Source of the DNA: Chloroflexota bacterium
Lineage (GTDB): Bacteria; Chloroflexota; Dehalococcoidia; UBA2979
Direction: 5' to 3'
DNA length: 41,976 nucleotides
Assembly: GCA_016875635.1 (NCBI GenBank)
Contig: VGPD01000016.1
Location: forward strand, 1-41,976
Part shown: piece after piece, positions 17,591 through 25,284 of the stretch
Layout of the letters: each line of letters starts with the position of its first letter
Position numbering within the stretch: the stretch's first letter is position 1
Notes under the pieces: generated by a model
The model's input: only the letters and a program-made list of their open reading frames with translations
Databases searched by the model: none
Told to the model about the DNA's origin: nothing
Made by a program: the position numbers and the translations under genes

Positions 17591-18069
17591 GTGGCCGACA
17601 TCGTGCAGGCCGATCCGTGGAACACCCTGACGCGTGAATTCGGTTCTCTGCGACGAGCACTGGGTCGGTTGTTTGCTGATCCACTGCTCGTGAGCCGGGA
17701 AGATGGGCTACTCGACGTTGACGTCGTTGAGCGCGACGGCAAGGTCGAGGTGGTGGCGTCGCTTCCCGGGTTTACGAAGGATGAGATCGACGTCCAACTC
17801 CACGAAGGGATGCTCACGATCAAGGGTGAGCACCGCGAGGAAAAGGAGACCACGGAAGGCCGGTACATCCGGCGAGAGCGGCGGTACGGAGCCATCTCCC
17901 GCTCCGTTTCCATCCGGGTGCGAGGGGTGACGTGCCCGTCGACGCCGAACTGAAGAACGGCGTGTTGACGGTGAAGATCGACGCCCCGCCGCAGCCCGAA
18001 CCGAAGAGGGTGGAGATTCGCTCGATAGGGCCGCCCGTGCTCGGGAAAAGGGGGCGCGAGCGATGCTGA
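17591..18069 (+). pseudogene. Hsp20 (alpha-crystallin) small heat-shock protein, frameshifted
   Basis: The GTG start follows AGGAGGAGGC. The frame codes for Hsp20 up to YGAISRSVSIRVRG: DVDVVERDGKVEVVASLPGF, EIDVQLHEGMLTIKGEHREE. It then stops early at 17953. Adding one G to the GGGG run at 17924-17927 gives DVPVDAELKNGVLTVKIDAP, the conserved alpha-crystallin end with its GVLTV motif, running to TGA at 18067-18069. The full product would be about 159 residues, normal for the family. It is either a homopolymer sequencing error or a real loss of function; the truncated form lacks strand 9, which is needed for dimer contacts. Confidence 0.8.
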
Positions 18070-18194
18070 TTGTCGCCGCTCTGGGCGGAAACGCATTATT
18101 GCGTCGTGGCCAGCGCATGGATCAGACGGTCCAGGAACGGAACGTCGGAGCGGCAGTGCGCGCCCTCGCGGGATGGCGAGCCCGGTATCGCTAG
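18063..18194 (+). pseudogene. arcC: Carbamate kinase N-terminal remnant
   Basis: An ATG overlapping the Hsp20 end opens a 43-codon frame: MLIVAALGGNALLRRGQRMD, then QTVQERNVGAAVRALAG. This is the start of carbamate kinase (ArcC), which has a conserved [IV]ALGGNALL nucleotide-binding loop and is normally about 310 residues. After GWRARYR the frame stops at 18192, inside the end of the convergent yajQ gene, so more than 85 percent of the gene is missing. The likely ancestor was an hsp20-arcC operon trimmed by a deletion that brought yajQ next to it. No product is expected. Confidence 0.7.
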
Positions 18195-18691
18195 CGATAG
18201 TTCCCGAACGTCAGCTCGATACCCCAGTCATGTTCGCGCAAGGCCTGCATCGCCGCCTGCAGGTCTTCACGGCTGGGGCCCGAGACGCGTACCGCGTCAC
18301 CCTGGATCTGCGACTGCACCTTCTTCAGTTTCTGGTCGCGGATGAACTGCGAGATGCGCTTCGCCGTGTCGCTGTCGATCGCCTGCACCAGCGTGATCGT
18401 CTGCCGCACGGTGTCGCCACCGGCCGGTTCGATCGCGCCGCGCTTGATGTTCTTCACCGGGATCTTGCGTGCGACCAGCCGTCCGAGGAGGACGTCCCAT
18501 GCCGCGTTGAGCTTGAAATCGTCGGCGGTGTGGATCGCGATCGTCCCAGCCTTCCGGTCGTACTCCATCTCCACTGCGATGCCCTTGAAGTCGTATCGGC
18601 CGGTGATCTCCTTCAACGCCTGATTGACGGCGTTGTCCACCTCCTGCAAATCGCAACCGGTGGTGATGTCGAACGACTCGGTCTTGGCCAT
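18191..18691 (-). CDS. yajQ: YajQ family nucleotide-binding protein
   Basis: 166 residues matching the whole YajQ/DUF520 family. It starts AKTESFDITTGCDLQEVDNAV and contains ITGRYDFKG, KLNAAWDVLLGRLVARKIP, and near the end KKVQSQIQGDAVRVSGPSR. YajQ proteins bind nucleotides, and some (Xanthomonas) are cyclic-di-GMP receptors; others bind RNA or tRNA. The gene is single, with tRNA-Leu just upstream on the same strand. Its stop overlaps the carbamate-kinase remnant. Confidence 0.93.
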   Translation of the reverse strand: MAKTESFDITTGCDLQEVDNAVNQALKEITGRYDFKGIAVEMEYDRKAGTIAIHTADDFKLNAAWDVLLGRLVARKIPVKNIKRGAIEPAGGDTVRQTITLVQAIDSDTAKRISQFIRDQKLKKVQSQIQGDAVRVSGPSREDLQAAMQALREHDWGIELTFGNYR

Positions 18692-18717
18692 TTGTTCCCG
18701 TCGGTCCTATCGCTGAC

Positions 18718-18801
18718 TGGTGCCGGGGGTGGGACTCGAACCCACACGCCTTGCGGCCGCGGGGTTTAAGCCCGCTGCGTCTGCCGTTTCGCCACCCCGG
18801 C
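18718..18801 (-). tRNA. tRNA-Leu (anticodon UAA)
   Basis: The minus strand folds as a class II tRNA: acceptor GCCGGGG with CCCCGGC, anticodon stem GCGGG/CCCGC around loop CTTAAAC (anticodon TAA), long variable arm CGGCCGCAAGGCG, T-loop TTCGAGT. The 3' CCA is encoded. Confidence 0.95.
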
Positions 18802-19014
18802 ACTGAATCGCTTCGCTGGAAATCGATTCCAGATCGCCACTCGCTGGATCATCGCGTCGTCGCCGCGGCGATGACCGACCACCGCATTATGCGACGTCAC
18901 GCGCGGTCGCGTCTGCACGCTCCGGTCGTGGTTTCCGTCTCCGGCGGGGGTGACGTGACACGAGCGCTATCATGCGCCCCACCACAGCCCTCGGATGACA
19001 GATGGAGGAGACGC

Positions 19015-20199
19015 GTGCCGAACCTGGCCTCACCGCTGGCTGGTGTGAAAGTCCTCGACTTCTCCGGAGGGACCTCGGGCGGCATCTCCACGAAACTGAT
19101 GGCGGTCATGGGGGCGGATGTCGTTAAGGTGGAGGCGCCGGGCGCAGGCGACGTCACTCGGGCGCAGGGTCCGTTTCCCGGCGACGCTCCTCATCCCGAG
19201 AAGAGCGGACAGTTCCTCTACCTCAACACGAACAAGCGAGGCGTCACGCTTTCGCTGGAGCACCCGACTGGTCGGGCAGCCGCCCGACGCCTGGTCGTGT
19301 GGGCCGATATCGTCGTGGAGAACTTTCGGACGGGCCAGTTCAGCGAGTGGGGGTTCGGATACGACGAGATCGAGCGGATCAATCCGGGGGCCATCCTCGT
19401 CTCGATCGCACCGTTCGGGCAGACCGGCCCGTACCGCGATTTCCGCGGCAACGACCACATTATCCAGGCGCTGGGCGGGTTGCTGTATGTGACCGGCGAC
19501 CCGAAGCGCGAGCCACTGCGGATTGGTGGCGAGCCGTCGGAGTATTTCGCCGGGCTTTCCGCATTCGCCGGTGCGCTCATCGCGCTCACCTATCGCGACC
19601 TCAGCGGCATCGGCCAGCATGTGGATGTTTCCGCGCACGAGGGGATCGCCGTCGCGCAGATGTACTCCGCGCTTGCGTACATCTTCACCGGTGCCGAGCG
19701 CGGGAGGCAGGCCGCCTCGCCGCTGTACCGGGTGTCCGATGGGCAGGTGGGCGTCTCGCTTCGACAGCAGGACTGGCCGGGTTTCTGCCAGATGATCGGC
19801 CGTCCGGAGCTGGAGCAAGACGACCGCTTCAAGGATATGGCTGCACGGCGCGCGAACCAGGAAGCGCTGACCGCACTCATCAACGAGTGGATCCACGACA
19901 AAAAGAAGCAGGACCTATACCACGAAGCCCAGAAGATGGGGATGACGTGGGGCTACATCTGCGACACGAAGGACCTGATGGAGTCCCCGCAGTATCAGCA
20001 TCGGGGCTATTTCACGGAGATCGACCATCCGGTGGCTGGCCGGCTGACCTATCCGGGGATGCCGTTGCGATGGGGCGACGGGGTGTGGGAGTTGCGGCCG
20101 GCGCCGCTGCTGGGGCAGCACAACGCGGAGGTCTATGGCGACATCCTCGGGTGGTCGCAGGAAGACCTCGTCCTGATGCGCGCCACCGGCGTCATCTAA
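19015..20199 (+). CDS. Family III CoA transferase paralogue with Glu at the catalytic position
   Basis: 394 residues with CaiB/BaiF landmarks: LAGVKVLDFSGGTSGGISTK, GADVVKVEAPGAGDVTR, NPGAILVSIAPFGQTGPY, GIGQHVDVSAHEGI. The position of the catalytic Asp is Glu176, in EPSEYFAGLSAF. That is conservative in charge but rare, so activity is doubtful. The GTG at 19015 follows GGAGG; an in-frame ATG at 18751 would run through the tRNA-Leu gene and is rejected. The next gene, 63 bases on, encodes a transferase that keeps the Asp, as in the other two pairs. Confidence 0.85.
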   Translation: MPNLASPLAGVKVLDFSGGTSGGISTKLMAVMGADVVKVEAPGAGDVTRAQGPFPGDAPHPEKSGQFLYLNTNKRGVTLSLEHPTGRAAARRLVVWADIVVENFRTGQFSEWGFGYDEIERINPGAILVSIAPFGQTGPYRDFRGNDHIIQALGGLLYVTGDPKREPLRIGGEPSEYFAGLSAFAGALIALTYRDLSGIGQHVDVSAHEGIAVAQMYSALAYIFTGAERGRQAASPLYRVSDGQVGVSLRQQDWPGFCQMIGRPELEQDDRFKDMAARRANQEALTALINEWIHDKKKQDLYHEAQKMGMTWGYICDTKDLMESPQYQHRGYFTEIDHPVAGRLTYPGMPLRWGDGVWELRPAPLLGQHNAEVYGDILGWSQEDLVLMRATGVI

Positions 20200-20262
20200 C
20201 AGTCATCGACGAGAGCATCGGCAGGGCGTCCCGGACGCCACGGTCAGGACGGACGGTACGCA

Positions 20263-21531
20263 ATGGCACTTCCGCTCGAAGGTATCCGCATCCTTGACCC
20301 CTCCCAGGTGTGGGCGGGGCCGACCTGTACCAAGATCCTGGGTGACCTCGGCGCGGACGTGATCAAAGTGGAGTCTGCGCGGCGCATGGACATTGCACGC
20401 GGCGACGCCCGAGCGGCGCCCGGGGGCATGGGGTTCTATCCGGAGAACGACCCCGGGCCAGACCCGTGGAACCGTGAAGGCAAGTACGCGGACCGCAACC
20501 GGAGCAAGCGCAGCATCTGCCTTGACCTTACCCACCCTCGCGGTGTCGACGCCTTCAAACGGATCGCGGCGCACTGCGATGTCGTGGTCGAGAACTACCG
20601 CCAGGGCGTGATGGATCGCTTCGGCCTCGGCTACAACGATCTCAAGAAGGTCCGTCCGGACATCATCATGCTCACGATGGCCAGTCAGGGCGCGACGGGC
20701 CCGGAGGCCGCATACGGTTCCTTCGGAGTCACGCTGGAACAGACGGCCGGGGTGGCCTCGGTCACGGGCTACCTCGGCGGCGACCCGAGCACGTCCGGTG
20801 TGCTCTTCCCGGATCCGTTGGTCTCCGTGGTCTCGGTCGGGTTCATCCTCGCCGCCCTCCGCCAGCGGCGACAGACGGGCGAAGGTGTCTACATCGACCT
20901 GTCGCAGCGGGAGATGACCACCTCCATCCTGGGCGACATGGTGATGGACTACACGATGAACGACCGGGCATGGGAGCCGATCGGCAATCGACACCGCACG
21001 TTCGCTCCGCAGGGCATCTACCAGTGTCGCGGTTCGGACGTGTGGATCGCCATCAGCGTCGAGACTGACCGGGACTGGGCGGCCTTCGCGCAAACGATGG
21101 GGCGGCCGGAGCTGATCGACGATCCGCGCTACGCGACCGTGATCGGCCGTCGCGAGCATCACGACGAACTGGACTCGCTCATTACGGCGTGGACATCCGT
21201 CCGGGATGCCTTCATCACAATGTCGACGTTGCAGGCGGCCGGCGTCCCGGCGGGCGTGGTCGAGAAGGGCGAGGACCTGGTCAGCGACCCACAGCTCGTC
21301 GCGCGCGGCTTCTGGGAGTACACCGGGCATACGCCGGCAGAGACGCGTCCATACCTCAGCCGGCCGTTCAAGTTCTCGAAGACTCCCGGTTTCACCCGGT
21401 TCCCGGCGCCTCTTCTTGGCGCGGACACAGCAGCGGTGCTGCGTGATATCGCCGGGATGTCCGACGCTGAGATCGCCGAACTCGATGGACTCGGCGTGAC
21501 CGAGGACGACCCGCTGACATTCGCACCGTAG
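20263..21531 (+). CDS. Family III (CaiB/BaiF) CoA transferase, catalytic-type subunit
   Basis: 422 residues, close in layout to the 4699 product (LEGIRILDPSQVWAGPTCTK; NRSKRSICLDL; KVRPDIIMLTMASQG). Asp184, in LFPDPLVSVVS, aligns with the catalytic Asp of formyl-CoA transferase, and GEGVYIDLSQREM follows. It is downstream of the Glu176 paralogue and ends at a terminator hairpin. Probably the catalytic half of a third heteromeric CoA transferase; the acid substrate is unknown. Confidence 0.9.
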   Translation: MALPLEGIRILDPSQVWAGPTCTKILGDLGADVIKVESARRMDIARGDARAAPGGMGFYPENDPGPDPWNREGKYADRNRSKRSICLDLTHPRGVDAFKRIAAHCDVVVENYRQGVMDRFGLGYNDLKKVRPDIIMLTMASQGATGPEAAYGSFGVTLEQTAGVASVTGYLGGDPSTSGVLFPDPLVSVVSVGFILAALRQRRQTGEGVYIDLSQREMTTSILGDMVMDYTMNDRAWEPIGNRHRTFAPQGIYQCRGSDVWIAISVETDRDWAAFAQTMGRPELIDDPRYATVIGRREHHDELDSLITAWTSVRDAFITMSTLQAAGVPAGVVEKGEDLVSDPQLVARGFWEYTGHTPAETRPYLSRPFKFSKTPGFTRFPAPLLGADTAAVLRDIAGMSDAEIAELDGLGVTEDDPLTFAP

Positions 21532-21544
21532 GGGCGTACGCCAG

Positions 21545-21580
21545 GGCGCCCGTACAACGTCTCAACGTTGTGCGGGCGCC
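21545..21580. terminator. Bidirectional terminator hairpin
   Basis: GGCGCCCGTACAACGT pairs with ACGTTGTGCGGGCGCC around a CTCA loop: 16 pairs with one G-T wobble. It lies between the convergent CoA transferase (ends 21531) and crotonase (ends 21621) genes. Confidence 0.75.
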
Positions 21581-21620
21581 AGGCGATCCTTGATCGGATG
21601 CGGTGAGGCCCTTCGGCCCT

Positions 21621-22469
21621 TTAGACGCCCTTGAACACCGGGTCGCGGCGCTCCATCAGGGCGTTGCGCGCCTCCTTGGCGTCCTCGGAGGATCCGAGGA
21701 TGTAAGCGGCGTTCGAGGTGAGCACCGCGGTGGTCTCGAGGTTGCTGTCGAGCGCGTGGCGCATGTTGCGCTTGTTGATCCACTGGGTGATCGGCGGGCT
21801 CTTGAGCATCTGGCCGCAGAGGGCACGGACCTCGGCCTCGAGGTTCTCGGATGGGACGAGCTTGTTGAGGATACCCCACTGGTAGGCCCGCTCGGCGTCG
21901 AGGAAGCCGGTGAAGGCGAACTCGAGCGCGCGGCCGATGCCGGCCATCTTCGGCAGCCAGTAGGTGCCGCCGTTCTCGATGATCTGTCCCACCTGCTGGT
22001 AGGTGATGAACCGGGTGTTCTCGCAGCCGTAGCGGATGTCGCAGGCGAGGGCCATGTCCATGCCGAATCCGGCGGCGACGCCGTTCATCATGGCGATCGT
22101 CGGCTTGCGGATGTAGTTGATGTCCTTGATCAGCTTCGTGGTGGCGTAGAGGAAGCCCTGCCGGGTGGCGTCCGGGCCTTCCTGCCGCGTGGCCCCGATG
22201 AACGGTCCGCCGAAGTCCTCGCCCGGGTTGCCGCGCACATCGACGCCAGCGGAGAACGCGCGGCCGATGCCCGTGAGGACGATGAAGCGTATCTTCGGGT
22301 CGTCATCGCCAGCCCGCATGTACTCGCCCACCTTGGCGAGGGTGCTCTTGCGCTCAGTGCCGCCGGCGCAGGCGTTCAGGCGCTCCGGCCGGTTGAACTT
22401 GATCCACAGGATCCCGGTCTCGTACTCGGGCTCGTACAGGAGATGCGGAACCAGTTCCAGCTCTTGCAC
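21621..22469 (-). CDS. Crotonase-fold (enoyl-CoA hydratase/isomerase) protein
   Basis: 282 residues from a GTG with AAGGAGG five bases upstream; in-frame starts at 22511 and 22559 lack such a site. Oxyanion-hole segments are GIGRAFSAGVDVRG and MNGVAAGFGMDMALACD. The position of Glu144 of enoyl-CoA hydratase is Asp (GMDMAL) and that of Glu164 is Gln (ITYQQVGQ), so simple water addition is doubtful and isomerase or related chemistry is more likely. A typical C-terminal helix region follows. It is third in a minus-strand set with two MaoC-type genes, suggesting a shared acyl-CoA substrate. Confidence 0.8.
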   Translation of the reverse strand: MQELELVPHLLYEPEYETGILWIKFNRPERLNACAGGTERKSTLAKVGEYMRAGDDDPKIRFIVLTGIGRAFSAGVDVRGNPGEDFGGPFIGATRQEGPDATRQGFLYATTKLIKDINYIRKPTIAMMNGVAAGFGMDMALACDIRYGCENTRFITYQQVGQIIENGGTYWLPKMAGIGRALEFAFTGFLDAERAYQWGILNKLVPSENLEAEVRALCGQMLKSPPITQWINKRNMRHALDSNLETTAVLTSNAAYILGSSEDAKEARNALMERRDPVFKGV

Positions 22470-22614
22470 AACGTCCTCCTTGCGGCCGCTCAGGCGGTGC
22501 TTACGCGCCATCTCTTGCCCGCTGCGTGCCGCAGAGAGTCGGTACGGATGGCGGCTCACAATACGAACGTGATTTGGAGGCTGTCAAGGACAGCGACAGC
22601 GCTCAGCGCTGACC

Positions 22615-23049
22615 TCAACCCCGGCTCGGCAGCACCACGACGGCGTGTCCGGGACAGGTCGGTTGGCCGTCCTGGTTCACGACATTCATGTCCAGGTAGA
22701 CCCGGTGCTCACCGTCCTCGACCCGCATGTCCGTGATCTTGCCGGTCACGGTCAGCGTGTCGTGCTTCTGGTTGATCGCGCGGAACTGCAAGCCAACCTC
22801 GCGGATCACCGCCTCGTCGCCGATCCAATCGCGCAGGGCGTCCAGCATGTAGGTGTACCGCAGGTTCCCCATCCCGAACGCTCCGCGTTCGTTCAGAGCG
22901 GCCCGGCCGGCTTCGTCATCCATATGGATGTAGACGAACTCGTCGTTTACGGCGGCGTAGCGGTTCCAGTTCATGAAGTCGGTGGTCCGAGACCACGCCG
23001 GGATCTCGTCGCCGACCTTGACGTCTTCGAAATGCACATTGACAGGCAT
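22615..23049 (-). CDS. MaoC-like (R)-hydratase, catalytic-type hotdog subunit
   Basis: 144 residues, a single hotdog domain. FEDVKVGDEIPAWSRTTDFM starts the fold, and NRYAAVNDEFVYIHMDDE is a variant of the hydratase-2 motif, keeping the Asp and His that act in catalysis. LQFRAINQKHDTLTVTGKIT and the closing strand follow. RBS GGGAG before the ATG. The upstream gene (30 bases away) has the second, inactive-type MaoC domain. The two probably form a heterodimer like mycobacterial HadAB or ChsH1/H2, which hydrate long or bulky 2-enoyl thioesters. Confidence 0.75.
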   Translation of the reverse strand: MPVNVHFEDVKVGDEIPAWSRTTDFMNWNRYAAVNDEFVYIHMDDEAGRAALNERGAFGMGNLRYTYMLDALRDWIGDEAVIREVGLQFRAINQKHDTLTVTGKITDMRVEDGEHRVYLDMNVVNQDGQPTCPGHAVVVLPSRG

Positions 23050-23079
23050 GGATGACTCCCTGAAATGGTCGAGCCTGGG

Positions 23080-23571
23080 CTAGTAGCGGATCCCAGTCGA
23101 GATACGTGTCTTCACCAGCTCGCCGCGCTGGTTGCGCCATTCCATCTCGGTCTCGGTGAAGAGCGTGAGGCCGAGGCGCGTCGTCCGCTCGTTCCAATCC
23201 TTCAGCCGTGTCCGCGAGGTGATGACGTCGCCGGGCTTCATCGGCACACCAAAGGTCTCCACCTGTCCGCCGTTCATCCCTCGCGTACCTGGCGCAGTGC
23301 GCGGGCCGTCTGCCTCTCGCCCCGGGGGGCGGTCGATCGGCCACGCGAATGGGTTGAAGTCCTGCGGGGCGATGATCCCGTCCCAGCGGGTGCCCTTCGC
23401 GTACGCCGCGTCCCAGAACAGTCGCGGCGGCTTCTCCGGCCAGTAGGAGGCGAGCGCCCACTTTCGGATGTCGGACTCGGATACTGGGAACGACACCAGC
23501 TCGTTCTCCCACACGTCCCGCTTGGCGTGCATCTCAGGAGTGACGAGCGTCTCCAACTGCTCGGATGTCAT
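23080..23571 (-). CDS. MaoC N-terminal (FAS1-type) dehydratase-like protein
   Basis: 163 residues. The segment SESDIRKWALASYWPEKPPRLF with WDAAYAKGTRWDGIIAPQDF is typical of the N-terminal half of FAS1-type MaoC dehydratases, and MKPGDVITSRTRLKDWNERT is the second hotdog strand pair. The catalytic Asp/His motif is not seen, as expected for the accessory half. AGAGGAG precedes the ATG at 23571; a longer frame to 23874 is open but overlaps the divergent trmH gene. First gene of the minus-strand set. Confidence 0.7.
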   Translation of the reverse strand: MTSEQLETLVTPEMHAKRDVWENELVSFPVSESDIRKWALASYWPEKPPRLFWDAAYAKGTRWDGIIAPQDFNPFAWPIDRPPGREADGPRTAPGTRGMNGGQVETFGVPMKPGDVITSRTRLKDWNERTTRLGLTLFTETEMEWRNQRGELVKTRISTGIRY

Positions 23572-23731
23572 CGTTGGCTCCTCTGACCTCGACATCGCGC
23601 CCCCCGGCGCGTCCTCTGAGGGAACATGAGTGTAGTGAGGCGTGTCATCCCCCCTGAATGGAATCGACATGGCGTGCCGGGGCGACTGAACCCGGCGCCC
23701 CGTATCCTCGGTAGGAAGTTGAGGAGCCATC

Positions 23732-24313
23732 GTGCCGACACCGGAACGCCTTGCGCGGATGCGTGCCGTCCTGGAGCGGCGGCAGCCGGATCTGCGCGTG
23801 GTCGTCGAACACGTCCGCGACCCGCACAACGCCTCCGCCGTCCTCCGGACATGTGACGCCCTCGGCGTCCACACGGTGCACCTGCTCTACACCGATCAGC
23901 CGTCGCCCGAGATCTCTCGCACGGTCTCCTCGTCCAGCCACCAGTGGCTCGACATCCGGCGTCACAGCGACCCGCAGGAACTCGTGGACTCACTGCACGC
24001 GGAGGGCATCCCGCTCTACGTCACCCGCCGGGACGAGGGTGCGCGCGAACTCGTCGCCGTCGACTTCACTGGCCCGGCAGCGGTCGTCTTCGGCAACGAG
24101 CATCGAGGGTGTTCCGACGAGGTCGCAGCGGTCGCGGACGGCGCGCTCTGGATCCCGATGGTGGGAATGGTGGAGTCGTTCAATGTTTCCGTGTCGGCCG
24201 CCATTGTGCTGGCAGAGGCGTACCGGCAGCGTGCGGTAGTGGGCCTGACCGCCCCGCGCTGGGAGGCCTGGCGCCAGGGGATTCTCGATGGCTGGCTCGC
24301 CCGCGAGGGCTGA
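23732..24313 (+). CDS. trmH: SpoU/TrmH-family tRNA (guanosine-2'-O-)-methyltransferase
   Basis: 193 residues with the three SPOUT motifs: VEHVRDPHNASAVLRTCDAL (motif 1, with the catalytic Arg), AVVFGNEHRGCSDE (motif 2) and IPMVGMVESFNVSVSAAIVL (motif 3, the SAM-binding knot). Length and a short C-terminal Trp-containing helix match TrmH, which methylates G18 in the tRNA D-loop. GTG start with GAGGAG upstream. Divergent from the MaoC gene. The 188 bases after it hold nothing recognised except the terminator at 24450. Confidence 0.88.
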   Translation: MPTPERLARMRAVLERRQPDLRVVVEHVRDPHNASAVLRTCDALGVHTVHLLYTDQPSPEISRTVSSSSHQWLDIRRHSDPQELVDSLHAEGIPLYVTRRDEGARELVAVDFTGPAAVVFGNEHRGCSDEVAAVADGALWIPMVGMVESFNVSVSAAIVLAEAYRQRAVVGLTAPRWEAWRQGILDGWLAREG

Positions 24314-24449
24314 CCGGTGACCGGGGAGAGTCCTTCATCGTGCAGCGTGGTTAGCCCGCGCGGCTGACCCGTAGCCCGCGTCACGGGGCTCGCTATCCCG
24401 GCCTGACCAGGTCGCTTCGCTCTGCTTGTATCCACCGGCGCTCGGGGTG

Positions 24450-24483
24450 AGAGAACGCCGACTCCTGCGAGCCGGCGTTCTCT
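24450..24483. terminator. Bidirectional terminator hairpin
   Basis: AGAGAACGCCG and CGGCGTTCTCT form a perfect 11-bp stem with a 12-base loop, between convergent trmH (ends 24313) and the fasciclin gene (ends 24502). Confidence 0.75.
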
Positions 24484-24501
24484 TCTGACTGTGGTCGGGC
24501 T

Positions 24502-25164
24502 CTACTTCTGGGCCCGTGCGGCGAACGTCCGCGCCGCACCAGCCGCCGCCACCGTGGCGGCGAGACCGGCAAGCGCGAGCCATGTGGCGGACGAGCCTTC
24601 ATCAGGCCCCATCATCCCCGTCTTCGCTGCACTCGGGACCGGCGGCAGGAGGACGGTGTCGATCACGTGGATGACGCCGTTGGTGGCCGCCACATCAGTC
24701 GCGGTGACAGTTGACGCACCGTTCAGGACGACCTTCCCATCCCGCACCATGATCTGGATGCTGGCGCCGTTGACCGTGGTCGCCTGTGTCAGCTTAACCA
24801 CGCTGGCTGCATCCACTTTGCCAGCCACGACGTGGTACGTGAGGATTTTCGACAATTCGGCCGGGTTGTTCAGGAGCGCGTTCAATGTCGCGGGCGGCAA
24901 CTTCGCGAAGGCCGAGTCCGTCGGGGCAAAGACGGTGAACGGGCCAGTGCCCTTCAGCGTCCCAGCGAGGTTCGCTGCCTGCAGAGCCGTCGCCAGTGTC
25001 GTGAACTGACCCGCCGCCACGGCTGTGTCGACGATGTCTTTCGAAACCTGTTGCTCTGCGGTGGTCTGGGACTTTGACGGCTCGGTATCGAACGCCAGGG
25101 CGTAGCCTCCAAGGGCAAGAGCCATAATCCCAGCAGTCAGCCCAACCAGTAGTTTCCGTTTCAC
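24502..25164 (-). CDS. Secreted fasciclin (FAS1) domain protein, membrane anchored
   Basis: 220 residues. A signal peptide ([23 protein letters not shown]) leads to one FAS1 domain at about 40-185, with H1 box [15 protein letters not shown] and H2 box [14 protein letters not shown], and a C-terminal hydrophobic stretch ([17 protein letters not shown]) followed by basic residues, likely a membrane anchor. FAS1 domains act in adhesion. The GTG start has AAAGGAGA seven bases upstream; an in-frame ATG at 25227 would add 21 residues and has its own copy of the same ribosome-site block (see the repeat at 25171). Confidence 0.85.
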   Translation of the reverse strand: MKRKLLVGLTAGIMALALGGYALAFDTEPSKSQTTAEQQVSKDIVDTAVAAGQFTTLATALQAANLAGTLKGTGPFTVFAPTDSAFAKLPPATLNALLNNPAELSKILTYHVVAGKVDAASVVKLTQATTVNGASIQIMVRDGKVVLNGASTVTATDVAATNGVIHVIDTVLLPPVPSAAKTGMMGPDEGSSATWLALAGLAATVAAAGAARTFAARAQK

Positions 25165-25170
25165 TTTGCT

Positions 25171-25256
25171 GTCTCCTTTCAGAACCCGTTGATAGCCAAC
25201 TCCGCTCATCGACGAATTAGTCGGCATGTGCGACGCGGCGGTCTCCTTTCAGAACC
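25171..25256. repeat. 16-bp direct repeat carrying a ribosome-binding site
   Basis: GTCTCCTTTCAGAACC occurs exactly at 25171-25186 and 25241-25256, 70 bases apart. Read on the minus strand it contains AAAGGAGA. The proximal copy serves the GTG at 25164. The distal copy lies before an in-frame ATG at 25227, so the leader may have been duplicated. Confidence 0.8.
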
Positions 25257-25284
25257 TCGGACGCAAGTGTCAGACGGTCCGCGC

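Noticed and set aside
15471-17684. A 737-codon open frame on the minus strand
   Set aside because: It lies antisense to the well-supported regulator, kinase and Hsp20 genes; long antisense frames are common in high-GC DNA and this one has no family pattern.
18751-19014. In-frame ATG extension of the CoA transferase at 19015
   Set aside because: It would start inside the tRNA-Leu gene and has no family similarity; GTG at 19015 has GGAGG upstream and begins at the conserved N-terminus.
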